Of a stretch of DNA of 64,000 nucleotides, positions 9,479-18,519 are shown one piece after another (the first letter of the stretch is position 1; every line of letters begins with the position of its first letter). The notes beneath the pieces were generated by a model. The model saw only the letters and a list, made by a program, of their open reading frames with translations, had not been told where the DNA came from and made no database searches. Source of the DNA: Herbaspirillum sp. (GTDB lineage: Bacteria > Pseudomonadota > Gammaproteobacteria > Burkholderiales > Burkholderiaceae_D); NCBI GenBank assembly GCA_028292625.1, contig JAQGLY010000061.1:62001-126000 (forward strand), written 5' to 3'. A program made the translations under genes and the position numbers.

Positions 9479-10537
9479 TTATTTGGCCCGCTTTGTCACC
9501 ACATCCTGATACGACTTGCTCCATTTATCGAAGTTATCGACGGTGTAGACCGGGTCCACGAATTTGATATTGTCCTGTAAATCCGGATAAGGATTGGCCA
9601 CCTTGCTGCTGGCCGGATAGTAAAACAGCGACGCCAGCGTTTTCTGCGTGTCGGGCGACAGCATATAGTCGTAAAACAGCAAGGCGGCATTCGGATGCGG
9701 CGCCTGTTGCGCGATGCCGATGTTGAATCCTTCCGCCACCGCGGGGTCCAGCACAAACCAGTCGATCGGCCGTCCGGCGCGTTTGCTCTTCTCGGCCAGA
9801 TCGACGTACATGGTCAGCGCCAGCGGCACTTCGCGCGCCAGCACCAGGTTGTGCAGCAACGACATGCCCTGGCGCACCGACATGCCGTTTTGACCGACCA
9901 TGTCGTAAAACATCTTGACGCCCTTTTGCTCGCCCCCCGACTGGTTCCTGGCCACCGTGGTGTACCACTCCTCCGCCTTGGCTTCGATGCCGAGCTTGCC
10001 CTTCCACTTCGGATCGAGCAGATCCTGATAGCTCTTGGGCAAATCCTCTTTTTTGATCGCGCCCGGGTTGTAGGCCTGCACCACCACGTTCATCAATACC
10101 GGCGTCCATTCGCGATGCGCCGGCACTGAATTGGCAATCAAGTCCTTCTGATACGGAGAATAAGCCGGCTGCAGGATTTTTTCACGGCGTATCGCCTCCA
10201 TATCCTGCGCCGGCATCATGATGACGTCGACGTCGTAATGCTTGCCGGACGCTTCGGTCAGCACCCGCTGCGTGACGTTGTCACTGCCGGAACGCCAGAA
10301 CTTGACCTTGATGCCGTATTTTTTTTCGAAGGGGCCGATGATCTTCGGCAAATCTTCCGGGCGAAACGCCGTGTACAGCGTCAGCGTGTCTTCCTTGGTC
10401 GCGGCGGCGAGCAGCTTGTCGCCCCGGTCGGCGCCCTGGTATTCCAATGGCGAAGCGGCTTGCACAAAAACGGGAATGCCGACGGCAAGCACGGACAGCG
10501 CCAACAGCACGCGCCGCCTCAATGGTGAATTAGTCAT
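9479..10537 (-). CDS. Periplasmic binding protein, iron(III)/polyamine-like extracellular type
   Basis: The 352-residue protein has a clear signal peptide (cleavage near FVQAAS). It shows the Fbp/AfuA-type two-lobed fold, with LTLYTAFRPEDLPKIIGPFEKKYGIKVKF near the N-terminus of the mature chain (given here only as a pattern: strand, helix, KKYGIKV). It carries the block LLDPKWKGKLGIEAK, which is also present in the binding protein at 33469-34515, so the two are paralogues. It sits between the alpha/beta hydrolase and the SsuA-like importer and has no cognate permease next to it. It may feed a distant transporter, act as a sensor, or share the neighbouring membrane components. Confidence 0.85.
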   Translation of the reverse strand: MTNSPLRRRVLLALSVLAVGIPVFVQAASPLEYQGADRGDKLLAAATKEDTLTLYTAFRPEDLPKIIGPFEKKYGIKVKFWRSGSDNVTQRVLTEASGKHYDVDVIMMPAQDMEAIRREKILQPAYSPYQKDLIANSVPAHREWTPVLMNVVVQAYNPGAIKKEDLPKSYQDLLDPKWKGKLGIEAKAEEWYTTVARNQSGGEQKGVKMFYDMVGQNGMSVRQGMSLLHNLVLAREVPLALTMYVDLAEKSKRAGRPIDWFVLDPAVAEGFNIGIAQQAPHPNAALLFYDYMLSPDTQKTLASLFYYPASSKVANPYPDLQDNIKFVDPVYTVDNFDKWSKSYQDVVTKRAK

Positions 10538-10686
10538 ATTTACCCTTCGTCTCCGCCGTCAGTCGCTGACGGTCGTCTATAAGTGGCTGCGACGCATGCG
10601 CCGCAGCCTTGCTGCCGAATCCAGATACGACATTCTTGAAACCCACTGCTTACTCCGCCTGCTCAGCGCCCCTCTGACTTCTTTAT

Positions 10687-11493
10687 TTATTTCATCGCGC
10701 CATCGACTGCCGCGGTTAAAAACTCCTGTACCGCGTGGGTCCACTTGCTAGCCTGCTCGACGCTGGAAATATGCGCGGCCGACCGCAAAATCAGCAGCTC
10801 CGAATGCGGGATCTGCGCGTGAATCAATTCGGACGCCGCCGGCGGCGTCGCCGCGTCGTCGGCGCCGGCGATCACCAGCACCGGCATGGTCAACTCCTTC
10901 AGGCGCGCGGTGGTGTCGAGCGCGGCGATCGCCATGCAGCATGCGGCATATCCGTTGGCCGGCGTATCCAGCACCCATTGCATGGCCTGCTGCATCAGCA
11001 CCGGCTGCGCGGCGCGGAACGGCGCGGTGAACCAGCGCTCCATCGACGGCGCCACCAGCGGCGTCATGCCCTGCGACAAGGCGGTATTGCTGCGCGTCTC
11101 CCAGAACGGCAATGCCGCCGGTCCGTAGCAACTGCTGGTGTTGGACAGCGTCAGACTCAATAACAGGTCCGGATATTTCAGCGCCACCGTCTGGCCGATC
11201 ATGCCGCCCATCGACAGGCCGGCGAAATGGCATTTTTCTATGCCTAGCGCGTCGCACAAGGCCTTGACGTCCTGCGCCAGCAGATCCAGGGTGTACGGGC
11301 CCGGCGGCGCGCTGCTGGCGCCATGGCCGCGCGTGTCGTAACGCAGCACGCGATAGGATTTCGACAGTTCCTCGGATTGCGGCTGCCACATCGACTTGCC
11401 GCAGCCCAGCGAATGGCTGAGTACCAGCCACGGTCCTTCGCCCGCCACTTCATAGCTGACCGTGATGCCGTTGACGCCTATGGTTTTTGTCAT
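10687..11493 (-). CDS. Alpha/beta hydrolase, 3-oxoadipate enol-lactonase-like
   Basis: The 268-residue protein has the full alpha/beta-hydrolase arrangement: an oxyanion-hole region (LSHSLGCGKSMW), the nucleophile elbow GLSMGG (Ser at about 96), the acid in VIAGADDAATPP and a histidine in RSAAHISSVE near the C-terminus. The overall pattern, length and RYDTRGHGAS block resemble PcaD enol-lactonases. In this cluster it may open a lactone or ester formed after ring cleavage or side-chain oxidation. It is five bases downstream of ubiX, so probably co-transcribed. PcaD activity itself is not proven, since other pca genes are absent here. Confidence 0.82.
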   Translation of the reverse strand: MTKTIGVNGITVSYEVAGEGPWLVLSHSLGCGKSMWQPQSEELSKSYRVLRYDTRGHGASSAPPGPYTLDLLAQDVKALCDALGIEKCHFAGLSMGGMIGQTVALKYPDLLLSLTLSNTSSCYGPAALPFWETRSNTALSQGMTPLVAPSMERWFTAPFRAAQPVLMQQAMQWVLDTPANGYAACCMAIAALDTTARLKELTMPVLVIAGADDAATPPAASELIHAQIPHSELLILRSAAHISSVEQASKWTHAVQEFLTAAVDGAMK

Positions 11494-11498
11494 CTCTG

Positions 11499-12119
11499 TT
11501 ACTCCTTGGCTTTGCCCAGGCCGCTCCAGCGCGCGACCAGACTGGTGTCGATGTCGAACAGGTCCAGACAGCGGCCCACGGTGTGATCGATCATGTCGTC
11601 CAGTGTCTTCGGCCTGGCGTAAAAGGCCGGCACCGGCGGCATGATGATCGCCCCGTTGTCGGCGGCCTGCGCCAGCGCTTTGAGATGCCCCGGATGCAGC
11701 GGCGTTTCGCGCACCATCAACACCAGCCGGCGGCGTTCCTTGAGCACCACGTCGGCGGCCCGCGTCAGCAGGCTGCCGGTCATGCCCCAGGCGATTTCGG
11801 ACAGCGAGCGGATGGAACAGGGCGCGACCACCATGCCGATGGTCTTGAACGAGCCGGACGAAATGGTTGCGCCGACGTTGCGCACGTTATGCACGCAATC
11901 GGCCAGCGCTTCGACTTCGCCGACGCTGAAATCGGTCTCGGCAGCCAGCGTGATGCGCGCCGATTCGGTCATCACCAGATGCGTTTCGATGCCGCTCTCC
12001 CGCAGCGTCTGCAGAATACGTACGCCGTAGATCGCGCCGGACGCGCCGCTGATGCCGACGATCAGGCGTTGCGGCGTTCTGGACTTGTCGCCGTGTGAAG
12101 GAGAGGCGGTATTAGCCAT
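11499..12119 (-). CDS. ubiX: UbiX-family flavin prenyltransferase
   Basis: The 206-residue protein matches UbiX/Pad1, which prenylates FMN to make the prFMN cofactor of UbiD enzymes. Seen features are the N-terminal nucleotide-binding GISGASGAIYG, the SGSFKT block with VVAPCSIRSLSEIA, and the C-terminal MPPVPAFYARPKTLDDMIDHTVGR. It has a short polar N-terminal extension of about 15 residues before the core. It lies between the hydrolase and the CoxG-like gene in the same minus-strand run as two UbiD genes. It may be a pathway-dedicated copy rather than the ubiquinone-synthesis gene, though the window cannot show whether another exists. Confidence 0.93.
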   Translation of the reverse strand: MANTASPSHGDKSRTPQRLIVGISGASGAIYGVRILQTLRESGIETHLVMTESARITLAAETDFSVGEVEALADCVHNVRNVGATISSGSFKTIGMVVAPCSIRSLSEIAWGMTGSLLTRAADVVLKERRRLVLMVRETPLHPGHLKALAQAADNGAIIMPPVPAFYARPKTLDDMIDHTVGRCLDLFDIDTSLVARWSGLGKAKE

Positions 12120-12134
12120 GATGCGTCCCGAGAT

Positions 12135-12794
12135 TCAGAGCAACCTGCCCAGCAGGAAACCGATCGCCAGGCCGGCGATCCCCCACAGCCAGCGCGTATC
12201 GACCAGGATGTAGCCCGGCGGCAGAGCCGGCGCGGCGGCGACCGGAGCGACGGGCGGTGCAGCTGCTGCTGTCGCTTGAGCGGCGACGGCGGCGGCCGGC
12301 GGCGCATCGGAAGAAACCGCTTGCGCAGACGTTACTTCGCTTGCCGGCGATTTGGGGGACAAGCGGTCCATCAGATTGGTAAAGAATTCATCGGAAATCG
12401 CGCGCGCCGCCGATTCGATCAGACGCGCGCCGATTTGTCCCAGCTTGCCGCCGACGGTCGCCGCCGCGCTGAACCTGAGCAGCGTTTCATCCGGTCCCTG
12501 CGACGACAGGGCCACCGTCGCCTGTCCCTTGGCGAAGCCGGCCGGACCGCCGGTTCCTTCGAACAGCAAGGTGCACGATTCCGGGGCGACCACGTCGGCC
12601 ATCGTCATCGCGCCGGTAAACCGGGCCCGCACCGGACCGATCTTGGCCCGCACCACCGCCTTCATCTGCGAGTCGCTGACGCGCTCGACACTTTCGCCGC
12701 CGGGGATGCACAACTTGAGTATCTCCGGATCGTTGATCGCGTCCCAGACGGTTTGCCGGGACGCGGCGATGATCCGTTCGCCGTTGATTTCCAT
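12135..12794 (-). CDS. CoxG-like SRPBCC protein with a C-terminal membrane anchor
   Basis: The 219-residue protein starts with a CoxG/SRPBCC domain (MEINGERIIAASRQTVWDAI, then IPGGESVERVSDSQMKAVVR). A flexible Ala/Pro-rich linker of about 45 residues follows, and then a C-terminal hydrophobic helix (WGIAGLAIGFLLGRLL). CoxG of carbon monoxide dehydrogenase helps place the molybdenum enzyme at the membrane. The anchor here suggests the same job for the molybdenum hydroxylase encoded upstream at 15530-19419. It lies 15 bases upstream of ubiX in the transcription direction. Confidence 0.88.
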   Translation of the reverse strand: MEINGERIIAASRQTVWDAINDPEILKLCIPGGESVERVSDSQMKAVVRAKIGPVRARFTGAMTMADVVAPESCTLLFEGTGGPAGFAKGQATVALSSQGPDETLLRFSAAATVGGKLGQIGARLIESAARAISDEFFTNLMDRLSPKSPASEVTSAQAVSSDAPPAAAVAAQATAAAAPPVAPVAAAPALPPGYILVDTRWLWGIAGLAIGFLLGRLL

Positions 12795-12861
12795 GTTGAC
12801 CTTTTTCGTTACCGCGTTAGGTTGTCGCGCGCCGCTCGCCTTGTCTGGCGGACCGCTGCGC

Positions 12862-14493
12862 TTATTGCTCGTCGGGGCGGAATTTGCTTTCCGCCTTCAC
12901 GTCGTTGCGTTGCTGCGCCAGGCTGATGCGGCCGTTTTCCAGATACTGGCCGGTGGCGGCGCGCTTGGCCGCGGCGTCCCATTGCGGCAGCCAGTCGCCC
13001 AGCGAATAACCGAACCAGGGCGGTTGCGGGCGCAGCGCGGGCAAGCCCATTTCTTCCCACAGCACCTTGGCGCGCTCCATGTATTCGCGCGTCGGCAGCG
13101 CCAGCGGCGGCATATCGTTTTTCATGGTGGCGTCCATCAGCATCGTCGAATCCTCTTCGCCATCGGTTTCGCGCTTCGGTCCATGGCCCTGGCCGCGATG
13201 GTCCAGCGTGCGCACGTCCTGCACCGGATTCATCCGATACGACATGGCCCAGAACAGCGCGTCGGCATTGTCCGGATCGATGTCGTCGTTGACCGCGAGA
13301 CAGATCTTGCTGCAATCGCCCTTGAAGAACGCGGCGCCGTACAGCGCGCGCCAGATTTCGGTGCGCGGCGTGCCTTTTTCGACGGTGATGATGGTGAAGC
13401 GCAGCAGGCCGGTCAGCGGCTCATGCAGGGACACCTTTTTGACGCCGCGGATGCCGAGCGTGCTTTTCAGATGCGCCAGGAACAGCGGCTCGTAGGCGAC
13501 GCGCTTGATCACGCTGGATTCGCTGGGCGCGACCTGACTGATGTACGATGGAATCACCGGAAGGCGGCGATGCGTGATCGCGGTGATCTTCATCGGCAGG
13601 TTGAATTCTTCCAGCGCGACGTGGCCGTGCGATTCGCCGAACGGCGCTTCGGGTTCCAGATATTCCAGATCGATCTGTCCTTCGATCACGATTTCGGCCT
13701 GCGCCGGCACGCGCAGATCGACGCTGCGGCCCATCACCACTTCGATCGGCTCGCCGGCCAGGCCGCCGGCGACTTCCAGCTCGTCGACGCCGATCGGCAG
13801 TTTCTGCGGCCCCATGAACGCGACGAACGGCGGGCAGCCCAGCACGATCGCGCACGGCATGGTCTTGTGCCCGGCCGCCTTCCACATCTGGTAATGCAGA
13901 TAACCGCCGGCGCCGCCGACGCGCGTCGCCATGCGCACCACCAGCCGGTCCGGCGCTTTCAGCGCGCAACGGTAGGTGCCCATGTTCTGCACGCCCGTCA
14001 CCGGATCGCGGGTGATCACATTGGTGGCGGTCAGCGTCGGCGCGCTGTCGAAACCGGGGGTCGAAATCGGGATCGGCAGCATGTCCAGGCCGTTGCCCTC
14101 GCCTTGCAGCGCCGCGCCTTCGTGGATCACTTCCTGGCATTCGGCCTGCGTCACCAGACGCGGCGCGATCGGATTGGCCATCGCCTGATCCCACTTTTCC
14201 TGAATCTTGTCGACCGTGACGCCCATGCCGACCGAATAGATTTCCCGGTTCGCGGCCAACGCGCCGACGACAACCGGAATCCGGTATTTGCGGCCCTGGG
14301 CGTTGACGATATTGGTGAACAGGAAGGCCTTGCGATCGGCTTCGGCCATGCCGCCGACGAACTGCCAGCGCACCAGCGGATGCAGTTCGGAGTCCTTGTC
14401 GATCGGCCGGTCGATCACCTGCAAGCGGCCGCGCCGTTTCAATTCCTCGATATGGGCATGCAGATTGGGATAGCCGTATTTGGAGTCGCTCAT
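12862..14493 (-). CDS. UbiD-family prFMN-dependent (de)carboxylase, copy 2
   Basis: The 543-residue protein is a second UbiD. It shares long blocks with the copy at 5018-6748: PLVRWQFVGGMAEADRKAFL, the catalytic EAPFGESHGH at about 278-288, DDIDPDNADALFWAMSYR and the C-terminal GYSLGDW. It overlaps the amidohydrolase gene by four bases and is therefore probably the decarboxylase of the main pathway. The first copy may act on another substrate or pair with this one as a hetero-oligomer, as known for some multi-subunit UbiD-like carboxylases. The substrate is unidentified. Confidence 0.93.
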   Translation of the reverse strand: MSDSKYGYPNLHAHIEELKRRGRLQVIDRPIDKDSELHPLVRWQFVGGMAEADRKAFLFTNIVNAQGRKYRIPVVVGALAANREIYSVGMGVTVDKIQEKWDQAMANPIAPRLVTQAECQEVIHEGAALQGEGNGLDMLPIPISTPGFDSAPTLTATNVITRDPVTGVQNMGTYRCALKAPDRLVVRMATRVGGAGGYLHYQMWKAAGHKTMPCAIVLGCPPFVAFMGPQKLPIGVDELEVAGGLAGEPIEVVMGRSVDLRVPAQAEIVIEGQIDLEYLEPEAPFGESHGHVALEEFNLPMKITAITHRRLPVIPSYISQVAPSESSVIKRVAYEPLFLAHLKSTLGIRGVKKVSLHEPLTGLLRFTIITVEKGTPRTEIWRALYGAAFFKGDCSKICLAVNDDIDPDNADALFWAMSYRMNPVQDVRTLDHRGQGHGPKRETDGEEDSTMLMDATMKNDMPPLALPTREYMERAKVLWEEMGLPALRPQPPWFGYSLGDWLPQWDAAAKRAATGQYLENGRISLAQQRNDVKAESKFRPDEQ

Positions 14494-15533
14494 ACGCCGG
14501 CTTTCGCAAGGGTTTCATCGGCAATGCGGTCGCAGCACACATCGCGCCGCAGACTGAACACCTTTTGCGCGGTCATGGTCAGCATCGCGCCACGCTCGGC
14601 CTCATCCTGCGTGCTGTCGGCGACCACCTTGCCCGGGGCCGGATCGCCGATCGGGAACGGCATGTCGGAACCCAGCATGACTTTGCCCTTGCCGGCTTTT
14701 TTGATCAGGAAATCCAGCGCTTCGGGATCGAATACGCAGGAATCGAAGTACATCGCTTCGAAGCCCTTGCGCGGGTCGGCGTATTTGCCGTGCGCGATGG
14801 CCGCGTTGCGCACCAGCCGGCCCAGCCCGAACGGCAACGCCGCGCCGCCGTGGCACAGCACCAGCTTCATGCCGGAATATTTCAGCAGATGGCCGGAGAA
14901 CAGCAGCCGCGACACCGCGATGGTGGTGTCAGCCAGGCGGCCGACGGCGTTGACCAGATCGTAATCGGCCAGGCGCGGCTCGCCGCAGATGAACATCGGA
15001 TGCAGCACCACCGCCGCCTTCAGTTCATGCGCTTTTTGCCAGAACGCATCCAGCGATGCATCGTCCAGATTGCCGCCCTGCCCTTGCGGCAGCGTGCCGA
15101 TCATGATGCCGCCGAAACCGCGCTGCATGGCTTCTTCCAGCACCTGCGCGGCCAGCTTGCCGTCCTGCAGCGGCACCGTCGCCAGCGGGGTGAAGCGCGG
15201 CTCCGCGGTCAGGCCGTCCCACATGCAATCGTTGATGAAGCGGCTCCAGGCCAGGCCCTGATCGGACGGCAATTCGTAGCCGAAGCTGTCGAGCCAGCCG
15301 CCGACCAGTTGATGATCGATGCCGTTTTGCTGCATCCAGGCCTTGCGCTCGTTCAGATCCGACAGCTTGGGCGAAATCGGCCGCGTCACCTCGCCGCCCG
15401 GAAACTGCAGAGTGACGCCCTTGTCGCCGCGCGTCAGCTTGACGGCGGAGAACGCGGATGCATGCGCATCGAAGCGCTCGATCAGCGCCTTGGGCAGATA
15501 GTGGGCGTGAATATCGATAATCAGATTTTTCAT
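14490..15533 (-). CDS. Amidohydrolase-2 family protein (ACMSD-like decarboxylase/hydrolase)
   Basis: The 347-residue metal-dependent TIM-barrel enzyme has the HxH motif at residues 9-11 (DIHAHYLP), later histidines in VLHPMF and LCHGGAALPFG, and an aspartate in MLGSDMPFPIGDP. These are the expected zinc ligands of the amidohydrolase-2 group, which includes ACMSD, gamma-resorcylate decarboxylase and 2-pyrone-4,6-dicarboxylate lactonase. It overlaps both neighbours by four bases (ubiD copy 2 and the molybdenum large subunit), the tightest coupling in the cluster. A role in ring-product hydrolysis or a further decarboxylation is inferred. Confidence 0.88.
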   Translation of the reverse strand: MKNLIIDIHAHYLPKALIERFDAHASAFSAVKLTRGDKGVTLQFPGGEVTRPISPKLSDLNERKAWMQQNGIDHQLVGGWLDSFGYELPSDQGLAWSRFINDCMWDGLTAEPRFTPLATVPLQDGKLAAQVLEEAMQRGFGGIMIGTLPQGQGGNLDDASLDAFWQKAHELKAAVVLHPMFICGEPRLADYDLVNAVGRLADTTIAVSRLLFSGHLLKYSGMKLVLCHGGAALPFGLGRLVRNAAIAHGKYADPRKGFEAMYFDSCVFDPEALDFLIKKAGKGKVMLGSDMPFPIGDPAPGKVVADSTQDEAERGAMLTMTAQKVFSLRRDVCCDRIADETLAKAGV

Positions 15534-17992
15534 TGGATCACTCTTTCTAGCGCTAACGGGGAGTCGGAAGGTTCGGAAGATGCGGCCGCCGCAGCGGATC
15601 GGCTTTGCTGGATGCAGTTCCAGATCGCCAGGCTGCTCATCGGCGTTTTTTCAATCGATGCGCCCAGCGGGCCGAGCGCGTCGTTGACGGCGTTGCAAAT
15701 GGCCGCGCCGGAGCCCAGATAGCCGGCTTCGCCCGAGCCTTTCTGGCCGAAAGCGGTCAGCGGCGACGGCGTGCAGTGATCGACGATCTCGATCTCCGGC
15801 ACCTCCATCGAACTCGGGATCAGATAATCCATGAAGGTGCCGGCCGCCAGTTCGCCTTCGTCGGTATAGGCGAATTTTTCATACAGCGCCGCGCCTATGC
15901 CGTGCGCGATGCCGCCGTAAGTCATGCCGTGCACGATGTCCGGATTGATCATCACGCCGCAGTCGTGGCCGCACAGGTATTTCAGAATCTCCGGTTTGCC
16001 GGTGTCGCTGTCGATTTTCACCAGCACCACGTGCGCTTCGAACGAGAAGCAGGGATACATCTGCACGCGGCCGTCGGCGGTCGGCAAGGTGCCGCCGGTC
16101 GGCACTTCCCAGACGAAGGTCGCTTGCAAACCCGGCTCCATGCCGGGCGGCAGCAAATGGAATTTACGGTGGCAGATTTCGACCAGCTGCTCCCAGCTCA
16201 TGTTTCTGGACGGATCGTGGCGCACGCTGGCATTGCCGTCCGCGTAGTCGATGTCCTCCACGCCGCAACCCAGATTGTGCGCGGCGACGTCCAGCAGCGT
16301 GGCCTTGATTTTCCTGGCCGCGCCGGCGGCCGCGCCGCCCAGCATGATCGCCATGCGGCTGCCGACCGGACTGTTGGACGGCAAGGCGTTGAGCGAATCG
16401 GCGCGCACCACGCGCACCGTGGCGGGTTCGCGTTCGAGTATTTCGCCGACCACCGTCGACACCAGCGTTTCGTGACCCTGGCCGGCGCTGGACGTGCCCA
16501 TCACGCCGGTGATCGCGCCGGACAGATCGACCCGCACCAGGCAGGAATCCATCCAGGTGGTGGTTTCGTTCTTCGGATTGAACAGCGGTTCAAATGAGGA
16601 ATTGCCGCCGCTGGGCTCAAGGCAGGTCGAGATGCCGATGCCGGCCAGACTGCCCTGCGCGCGCAGTGCGTCGCGCCGCCGCACTAGCTCGGGATAGTCG
16701 ATGCCGGCCAGCGCCTTGTCCAGCACCGCGTGGTAATCGCCGGAATCGTAGGTCGTGCCGCTCGGAATCAAATAGGGGAATTGATCCTTGCGGATGAAAT
16801 TCCTGCGGCGCAGTTCGATCCGGTCCATGCCCAGATGCCGCGCCACATGATCCATGGTGCGTTCAATCGCCAGATTGGTCGGCGCCTGGCCGAACCCGCG
16901 CACGGCTTCCTGCGGCGTCTTGTTGGTCATCACCGAAGTCGGCTCGTACTGGATCGCATGAATTTGATACGGCCCGCAAATCGCGCTGACCGGTTTGCCC
17001 AGTTGCAACGGCGAACGGCCGGCATACGCGCCCACGTCGTCGACCGCGCGAATCTTCAAACCCTTGACGATGCCGTCGCGATTGAATGCGACCTGCATAT
17101 CGAAGAAGCGATCCGGGCCGTGCATGTCGCCGCCGCGCATGTTTTCCAGACGGTCTTCGATGAAGCGCACGGGAGCGCCGATCTTGCGCGCCAGATACGA
17201 GACCAGCACGGTATGCTTGATGCCGCGCTTGAGGCCGTAGCTGCCGCCGACGTCGACGTCGAAATGGACGCGCACCGAATTGCCCGGCATGCGCAGGGCC
17301 TTGGCCAGCTGATCCGGATATTTCGGCATCTGGATCGAGGCCCAGACATCCAGTATCCCATCGGAGGCATGCCACTGCGCGACCACGCCGAAGGTTTCGA
17401 TCGGCACCGTCGAACTGCGGCCCCAGGTCACCCGGAACGACAAGCGCTCATCGGCCTGCGCGAACGCTTCTTCCACCGGCCCCCACACGAATTTGCGGTA
17501 ATACAGTCGATTGCCGCCGTGATCCGGATGCACCATCGGCGCATCGGCGCGCAGCGAGGCCTCGGGATCGATCACATGCGGCATGGCTTCGTATTCGACC
17601 ACCACCAGTTCGGCGGCGTCTTCGGCCTGGGCGCGGGTGTCGGCGACTACCGCCACCACCCATTCGCCGGAGTAGCGCACCACGCCCTTGGCCAGCGCAT
17701 AACGCGTGACTTTCGGCGCATCGACGCCGACGTACAGCGTATCGGTATGGGCCTGCAGCTCTTCGCCGTCGAGGATGTAGCGCACGCCGGGCATCGCGTA
17801 CGCGGCCTCGGTGTCGATGGAAACGATCCTGGCGCTGGGGTGCGGCGACGCGACGATCGCGACATGCTTCATGCCGGCGATATTGACGTCCGCGACGAAG
17901 CGCCCCTGACCGGATACGAAACGCGGCGCCTCTTTGGTGCGGCGGTGCGTGCCGATGTATTTGAACGGCTTCTTTTCGGTCGGTTGGCTCAT
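15530..17992 (-). CDS. Molybdenum hydroxylase large subunit (xanthine dehydrogenase family, CoxL-like)
   Basis: The 820-residue subunit starts at 17992, within a four-base overlap with the small-subunit gene; a longer upstream frame is just the reverse side of that gene. Early blocks include the domain start RRTKEAPRFVSGQGRFVADV. Molybdopterin contacts are GGSYGLKRGIKH, RGFGQAPTNLAIER and GTSSAGQGHETLVSTVVGE, with the catalytic-glutamate region QKGSGEAGYLGSG near the C-terminus. The active-site loop reads SPVGSRMA and lacks the cysteine of true CO dehydrogenase, so an aromatic or heteroaromatic hydroxylase is more likely. Partners are the two genes transcribed just before it. Confidence 0.92.
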   Translation of the reverse strand: MSQPTEKKPFKYIGTHRRTKEAPRFVSGQGRFVADVNIAGMKHVAIVASPHPSARIVSIDTEAAYAMPGVRYILDGEELQAHTDTLYVGVDAPKVTRYALAKGVVRYSGEWVVAVVADTRAQAEDAAELVVVEYEAMPHVIDPEASLRADAPMVHPDHGGNRLYYRKFVWGPVEEAFAQADERLSFRVTWGRSSTVPIETFGVVAQWHASDGILDVWASIQMPKYPDQLAKALRMPGNSVRVHFDVDVGGSYGLKRGIKHTVLVSYLARKIGAPVRFIEDRLENMRGGDMHGPDRFFDMQVAFNRDGIVKGLKIRAVDDVGAYAGRSPLQLGKPVSAICGPYQIHAIQYEPTSVMTNKTPQEAVRGFGQAPTNLAIERTMDHVARHLGMDRIELRRRNFIRKDQFPYLIPSGTTYDSGDYHAVLDKALAGIDYPELVRRRDALRAQGSLAGIGISTCLEPSGGNSSFEPLFNPKNETTTWMDSCLVRVDLSGAITGVMGTSSAGQGHETLVSTVVGEILEREPATVRVVRADSLNALPSNSPVGSRMAIMLGGAAAGAARKIKATLLDVAAHNLGCGVEDIDYADGNASVRHDPSRNMSWEQLVEICHRKFHLLPPGMEPGLQATFVWEVPTGGTLPTADGRVQMYPCFSFEAHVVLVKIDSDTGKPEILKYLCGHDCGVMINPDIVHGMTYGGIAHGIGAALYEKFAYTDEGELAAGTFMDYLIPSSMEVPEIEIVDHCTPSPLTAFGQKGSGEAGYLGSGAAICNAVNDALGPLGASIEKTPMSSLAIWNCIQQSRSAAAAASSEPSDSPLALERVIQ

Positions 17993-18495
17993 GGCTGCCG
18001 TTCCGTGGCAATGCTTGCGGAAGTGCGCTGCGCAGCCATGGCGATGGCGTCGCAAATCTGCTGATAGCCGGTGCAGCGACACAGATTGCTGGAAATCGCT
18101 TCGCGGATTTCCTGTTTGCCGGGCGCGGGGCTGCGATTGAGCAAGGCTTGGGCGCTGATCAGCATGCCCGGCGTGCAATAGCCGCATTGCTGCGCATGCG
18201 CATCGCAAAAACTTTCCTGCAAAATGCTGAGGCTGCCGTCCGGCTGGCGCAAACCTTCGACGGTCGTGACCTTTTGCCCTTGCAGCTGCACCGCGAATAC
18301 CAGGCAAGAACGGATCGGGTCGCCGTCCAGCATCACGGTGCATGCGCCGCAGGTGCCGTGTTCGCAGCCGACATGGGTGCCGGTCAGGCGCAGTTCATCG
18401 CGCAGGAAATCGACCAGCGTGGTGCGTGCGGGCACGCTGCCGCTGCATAGCTTGCCGTTGACTTCCAGCGTTACCGGGATTGTTTTTTCAGTCAT
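17989..18495 (-). CDS. Molybdenum hydroxylase small (2Fe-2S) subunit
   Basis: The 168-residue subunit binds two [2Fe-2S] clusters. The plant-type ferredoxin cysteines are in VGCEHGTCGACTVMLDG (about residues 43-59) with a fourth in RSCLVF. The second cluster motif is QCGYCTPGM followed by NLCRCTGYQQI. It relays electrons from the molybdenum subunit to the FAD subunit. It lies between the medium-subunit gene (24 bases away) and the large-subunit gene (four-base overlap), giving the standard order medium-small-large. Confidence 0.95.
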   Translation of the reverse strand: MTEKTIPVTLEVNGKLCSGSVPARTTLVDFLRDELRLTGTHVGCEHGTCGACTVMLDGDPIRSCLVFAVQLQGQKVTTVEGLRQPDGSLSILQESFCDAHAQQCGYCTPGMLISAQALLNRSPAPGKQEIREAISSNLCRCTGYQQICDAIAMAAQRTSASIATERQP

Positions 18496-18519
18496 GCCGA
18501 GGCCTTTTTCGGTTGCTTA

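Noticed and set aside
12352..14964. Very long open frame (870 codons) on the plus strand opposite ubiD copy 2 and CoxG
   Set aside because: It is the antisense shadow of clear minus-strand genes in GC-rich DNA; the peptide is Arg/His/Gln-rich with no domain and no ribosome-binding site.
15530..17992. True aerobic CO dehydrogenase (CoxL form I)
   Set aside because: The active-site cysteine loop is missing (SPVGSRMA), so only the family-level call is kept.
17993..18343. Upstream extension of the molybdenum large subunit to 18343
   Set aside because: It lies inside the small-subunit gene; the four-base ATGA overlap at 17989-17992 and the family N-terminus support the start at 17992.
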